Positions 5,128-7,682 of a stretch of DNA of 7,682 bases are shown piece after piece. Under the pieces are notes generated by a model that saw only the letters and a list, made by a program, of their open reading frames with translations, did no database searches and was not told the DNA's origin. The position numbers were made by a program, and so were the translations under genes. The stretch spans positions 1 through 7,682 of the forward strand of contig CABQMC010000071.1 in the NCBI GenBank assembly GCA_902465115.1, written 5' to 3'. The stretch's first letter is position 1, and each line of letters begins with the position of its first letter. This DNA comes from an uncultured Collinsella sp. GTDB lineage: Bacteria; Actinomycetota; Coriobacteriia; Coriobacteriales; Coriobacteriaceae.

Positions 5128-7299
5128 CTAGGGGAGGAGCTTCATGGCGGCGTCATGGGCGGCGTGCTCGTAGGTGTCATCGAGGGGTTTGAGCGGCAGC
5201 AGGGCGGCGGCATCGCCACGCCGCTCGAGAGCGTGGGTAATGAGCCAGTCGGCGAGTTCGGGGTTCTTGGGCAGTGCCGGTCCGTGCAGGTACGTGCCGA
5301 TGACGCCCTTGTAGATGAGACCCTCAAAGCCATCGTCGCCGTTGTTGCCGGTACCCGTGACGACGGACGTTCCGAGCGGCGTTGCCTCCGCGTCGAGCAG
5401 GGTGCGACCTCCATGGTTCTCGAATCCCACAAAGGGCTCAGGTGCCAGATCGGTTTTGACGGCTACGTTGCCGATCAGGCGATCGGAGCCACGTACGGTT
5501 TCGGCGGCAATGACGCCCAGGCCCTCAATGCGATCGTCGCCCATGTAGTACGAACGGCCGAGCAGCTGATAGCTGCCACAGATGGCAAGCAGTGTGCCGC
5601 CGTCCTCAACATAGGCCGCGACCTTGTCTTTTTGGGCGAGCAACTCGTGTGCCACGGCTAGCTGGTCGCGGTCGGAGCCGCCACCCATCATGAGGATATC
5701 GGCATCGGTCAGATCAAGCATTTCGCCCATACGGACCTCGTCTACACGCGCGGGAATGCCACGCCAGGCGCAGCGGCGCTCGAGCGCGATAACATTGCCG
5801 CCGTCGCCGTAGAGGTTAAGGGCATCGGGATACAGGTAGACGATGCGCAGCGGGCGCGAAAGCTCGACTGGTGCGATGCCGACAGGAAGAGCGCTGCCGT
5901 CGGCACGGGCTACGGCGCGCCCGGCAACAGCGTCGGAAGTGGCGCCCTTCAGTCCGTCGAGCTCCTTGACCAGCGGCGGGAAGGCCGTGTAGTTGGCGAC
6001 GGCGTAGAAGGTGTCATCGGCGGCCTCGTCTGCCACGGCGCCAATTGCCTGCGCGACGTCCGAGATAATCGCGGCATCGATGCCGGCGTACTTGAGGCGC
6101 ACCTGCATGTCGTGCGCGCGCGTGCCTCCGGCAAAGGCGACAAGACCCGGCGCGTCGGCGATGCGCTCAAAGTCGACGTCGTAGATCCACGATACATCGT
6201 GGCCGTCGGCATCGTTGTCGTTAAGGAAGAAAGCGCAGAGCCTGCCGCCTGCCGTCTTGATGGACTGGATTTGTCGATCGAAGCCTACGGGATTCTTAGC
6301 CAGGTTGGCCTCGACGGTGCGGCCGGCGATATCCCAGCGGCCCATGCGTCCGCCAGCGGGCACATAGGCATCGAGCGTAGGCTGTAGAAGCGCCGTATCC
6401 ACGCCCAACTCGTGCGCGGCAAAGAAGGCGGCGGCAACGTTGTAGACCATGTACAGGCCGTTGTAGCGTGTGGCGATGTGTGCGGCAGCCGCGTCGGGCG
6501 CAGATCCAAAGACCAGGTCAAAGCCGTAGCCGTCGCAGCCGAGCTCCACGCCCGTCACGCGACGGACAAGCGCAGGGCGTGCCCAACCGCACGAGGGGCA
6601 ATGGTAGGCGCCGAGCTGGCCGTATTGCACGTAGTCATACTCTAGCGGCGCGTTGCACTGTGAGCAAAAACGTGAGTCGCTAATACGGTCGGACTCGGTG
6701 TTGGTGGCGCCGTCGATACCAAAGGCAATGCTCGCGTTGGGAACGCGCGCGGCAATCGAGGCGCACAGCGGATCGTCGGCGTTGTAGATGAGCGTTGTTG
6801 TCGGAGAGAGCTCCAACGCATGGGCGATGACGTCTTGGGTATGGTCGATCTCGCCGTAGCGGTCTAGCTGGTCGCGGAACAGGTTGAGCAGCACAAAGTA
6901 CGTCGGCTTGAGCTTGGGCAGGACGCGCACGGTGTAGAGCTCATCGCATTCAAAAACGCCCACGCGCTTGCCGCTGTCAGTGTGCTTAAGGCCACTGCGG
7001 GCCTCGAGCAGAGCACCCACCACACCGGGCTCCATATTGTTGCCGGCACGGTTGCACACTACGGTAGCGCCGCTGGCGGCAACGGCGTCGGCGATGAGGT
7101 TGGAGGTGGTGGTCTTGCCATTAGTGCCGGTGATCACCACGCTGCGGTCGACAAGGCCGGCGAGGTCGCTCAGCAGCTCGGGGTCGATCTTCATGGCGAT
7201 GCGGCCGGGGAGTACGCCGCCCTGACGCTTAAGGACGGAGCGCAGCCCCCAGCGAGCGATATCGCTCGAGGTGCAGGCAAGAGATGAGCGGAGGTTCAT
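5128..7299 (-). CDS. murT-gatD: MurT-GatD fusion: lipid II isoglutaminyl synthase (glutamine-hydrolysing)
   Basis: One uninterrupted 723-residue protein combines two normally separate subunits. Residues about 35-450 are MurT: a Mur-ligase P-loop GTNGKTTT at 58-65, a four-Cys zinc ribbon (C212-x2-C215, C234-x2-C237), and the DUF1727 block NDNDADGHDVSWIYDVDFE at 360-378 with its conserved Asp residues. Residues about 484-700 are GatD, a class I glutamine amidotransferase: LRIVYLYPDALNLYGDGGN at 484-502, the nucleophile Cys574 in LAICGSYQLLG, and the likely catalytic His672 in GTYLHG. A linker of about 30 residues joins them, with no Met before residue 524, so a separate gatD start is unlikely. 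In S. aureus the two-protein complex amidates D-Glu of lipid II to D-isoglutamine at the inner membrane face. The start at 7299 has AGGA 8 nt upstream. It lies 45 nt downstream of the partial gene at the window edge, probably in one operon. Confidence 0.95.
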   Translation of the reverse strand: MNLRSSLACTSSDIARWGLRSVLKRQGGVLPGRIAMKIDPELLSDLAGLVDRSVVITGTNGKTTTSNLIADAVAASGATVVCNRAGNNMEPGVVGALLEARSGLKHTDSGKRVGVFECDELYTVRVLPKLKPTYFVLLNLFRDQLDRYGEIDHTQDVIAHALELSPTTTLIYNADDPLCASIAARVPNASIAFGIDGATNTESDRISDSRFCSQCNAPLEYDYVQYGQLGAYHCPSCGWARPALVRRVTGVELGCDGYGFDLVFGSAPDAAAAHIATRYNGLYMVYNVAAAFFAAHELGVDTALLQPTLDAYVPAGGRMGRWDIAGRTVEANLAKNPVGFDRQIQSIKTAGGRLCAFFLNDNDADGHDVSWIYDVDFERIADAPGLVAFAGGTRAHDMQVRLKYAGIDAAIISDVAQAIGAVADEAADDTFYAVANYTAFPPLVKELDGLKGATSDAVAGRAVARADGSALPVGIAPVELSRPLRIVYLYPDALNLYGDGGNVIALERRCAWRGIPARVDEVRMGEMLDLTDADILMMGGGSDRDQLAVAHELLAQKDKVAAYVEDGGTLLAICGSYQLLGRSYYMGDDRIEGLGVIAAETVRGSDRLIGNVAVKTDLAPEPFVGFENHGGRTLLDAEATPLGTSVVTGTGNNGDDGFEGLIYKGVIGTYLHGPALPKNPELADWLITHALERRGDAAALLPLKPLDDTYEHAAHDAAMKLLP

Positions 7300-7344
7300 G
7301 AAACCGTTCCTAACATAGATGACATGGTCGGGGCGATCGCGTCG

Positions 7345-7682
7345 CTAAAAGCCGTAGCGGCGCGCAAATTCCTGGGCAAGCTGCGATACGTCTTCGCAGG
7401 CATTGGCCCAGGGGGCAAAGTCGGGAGTGTCCGAGATAATACCGTCCGCTTCCCAAACGGCCTGGTGCGAAAGATCCCAGGGATCGTGTGGCTCGGGCCG
7501 GCAGGGAAGGTACGGTGTCTGGTACATGGGGTTCAGTAAGAAGAACGCACCGCCCTCGCAACGGTTGGCAAACTCACGCAGCGCGCGTGTCGCCGGGCGC
7601 ATCTTGTTTGTTTTGAACAGCAGAATCGTGCGGGCGAGCAGATACCAAGGAGAGTTCTCGAGCGCGTCAGCCCCGATCTCTT
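7345..7682 (-). CDS. Uncharacterised protein, C-terminal part (cut by window edge)
   Basis: At least 112 codons are in the window, and the frame stays open to the edge at 7682, so the true start lies outside. An internal ATG at 7602 is not the likely start, since the protein-like sequence continues upstream of it (for example NSPWYLLARTILLFKT). The visible part is soluble and rich in aromatic residues and proline, with LLNPMYQTPYLPCRPEPHDP around the middle and the tail CEDVSQLAQEFARRYGF. I do not recognise a family or a catalytic motif. It is 45 nt upstream of murT-gatD on the same strand with no terminator between them, so it is probably co-transcribed and could be linked to envelope work, but that is inference from position only. 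Confidence 0.75.
   Translation of the reverse strand, partial: EIGADALENSPWYLLARTILLFKTNKMRPATRALREFANRCEGGAFFLLNPMYQTPYLPCRPEPHDPWDLSHQAVWEADGIISDTPDFAPWANACEDVSQLAQEFARRYGF

Overview
The window looks like chromosome of a Coriobacteriia actinobacterium, most likely Collinsella or a close relative. This is inferred from the gene content and style: high-GC coding with strong third-position bias, a type III glutamine synthetase, a MurT/GatD lipid II amidation enzyme, a methionine synthase whose reactivation domain is a separate gene, and a tRNA gene that encodes its own CCA. The genus was not confirmed by any search. Nothing in the window looks like a phage, a CRISPR array or a complete insertion sequence.

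Left part (1-1989, minus strand): a compact methionine operon transcribed right to left. metF (1117-1989) makes 5-methyl-THF. A stand-alone cobalamin-dependent methionine synthase activation-domain protein (329-1117) is coupled to it through a TAATG stop/start overlap. The start of metH follows (319 to beyond base 1). Together they cover one-carbon reduction, methyl transfer to homocysteine, and repair of oxidised cobalamin.

The divergent region (1990-2415) lies between metF and glnN. It holds an 88-bp near-perfect inverted repeat, then three small hairpins in the glnN leader. glnN (2416-4503, plus strand) encodes a complete 695-residue type III glutamine synthetase and ends at a strong intrinsic terminator.

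After that terminator comes a gene-free, AT-richer island (4571-4905). It contains two inverted copies of a 16-base core repeat with similar flanks, a 35-nt hairpin, a short coding-like remnant and a tRNA-like T-arm hairpin. On the minus strand, tRNA-Glu(UUC) follows with its own extended -10 promoter and intrinsic terminator.

Right part (5083-7682, minus strand): a gene cut by the window edge, whose product I do not recognise, lies 45 nt upstream of a 723-codon ORF. That ORF fuses MurT (Mur-ligase-like) and GatD (glutamine amidotransferase) into one polypeptide. The pair would amidate D-Glu of lipid II to D-isoglutamine, using the glutamine that glnN makes. Its terminator contains a short palindrome that resembles a dispersed genomic repeat.

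The main points for a second look are the MurT-GatD fusion, the 88-bp inverted repeat between metF and glnN, and the inverted-repeat island next to tRNA-Glu. I see no clear evidence of a wholly new multi-gene system in this window.
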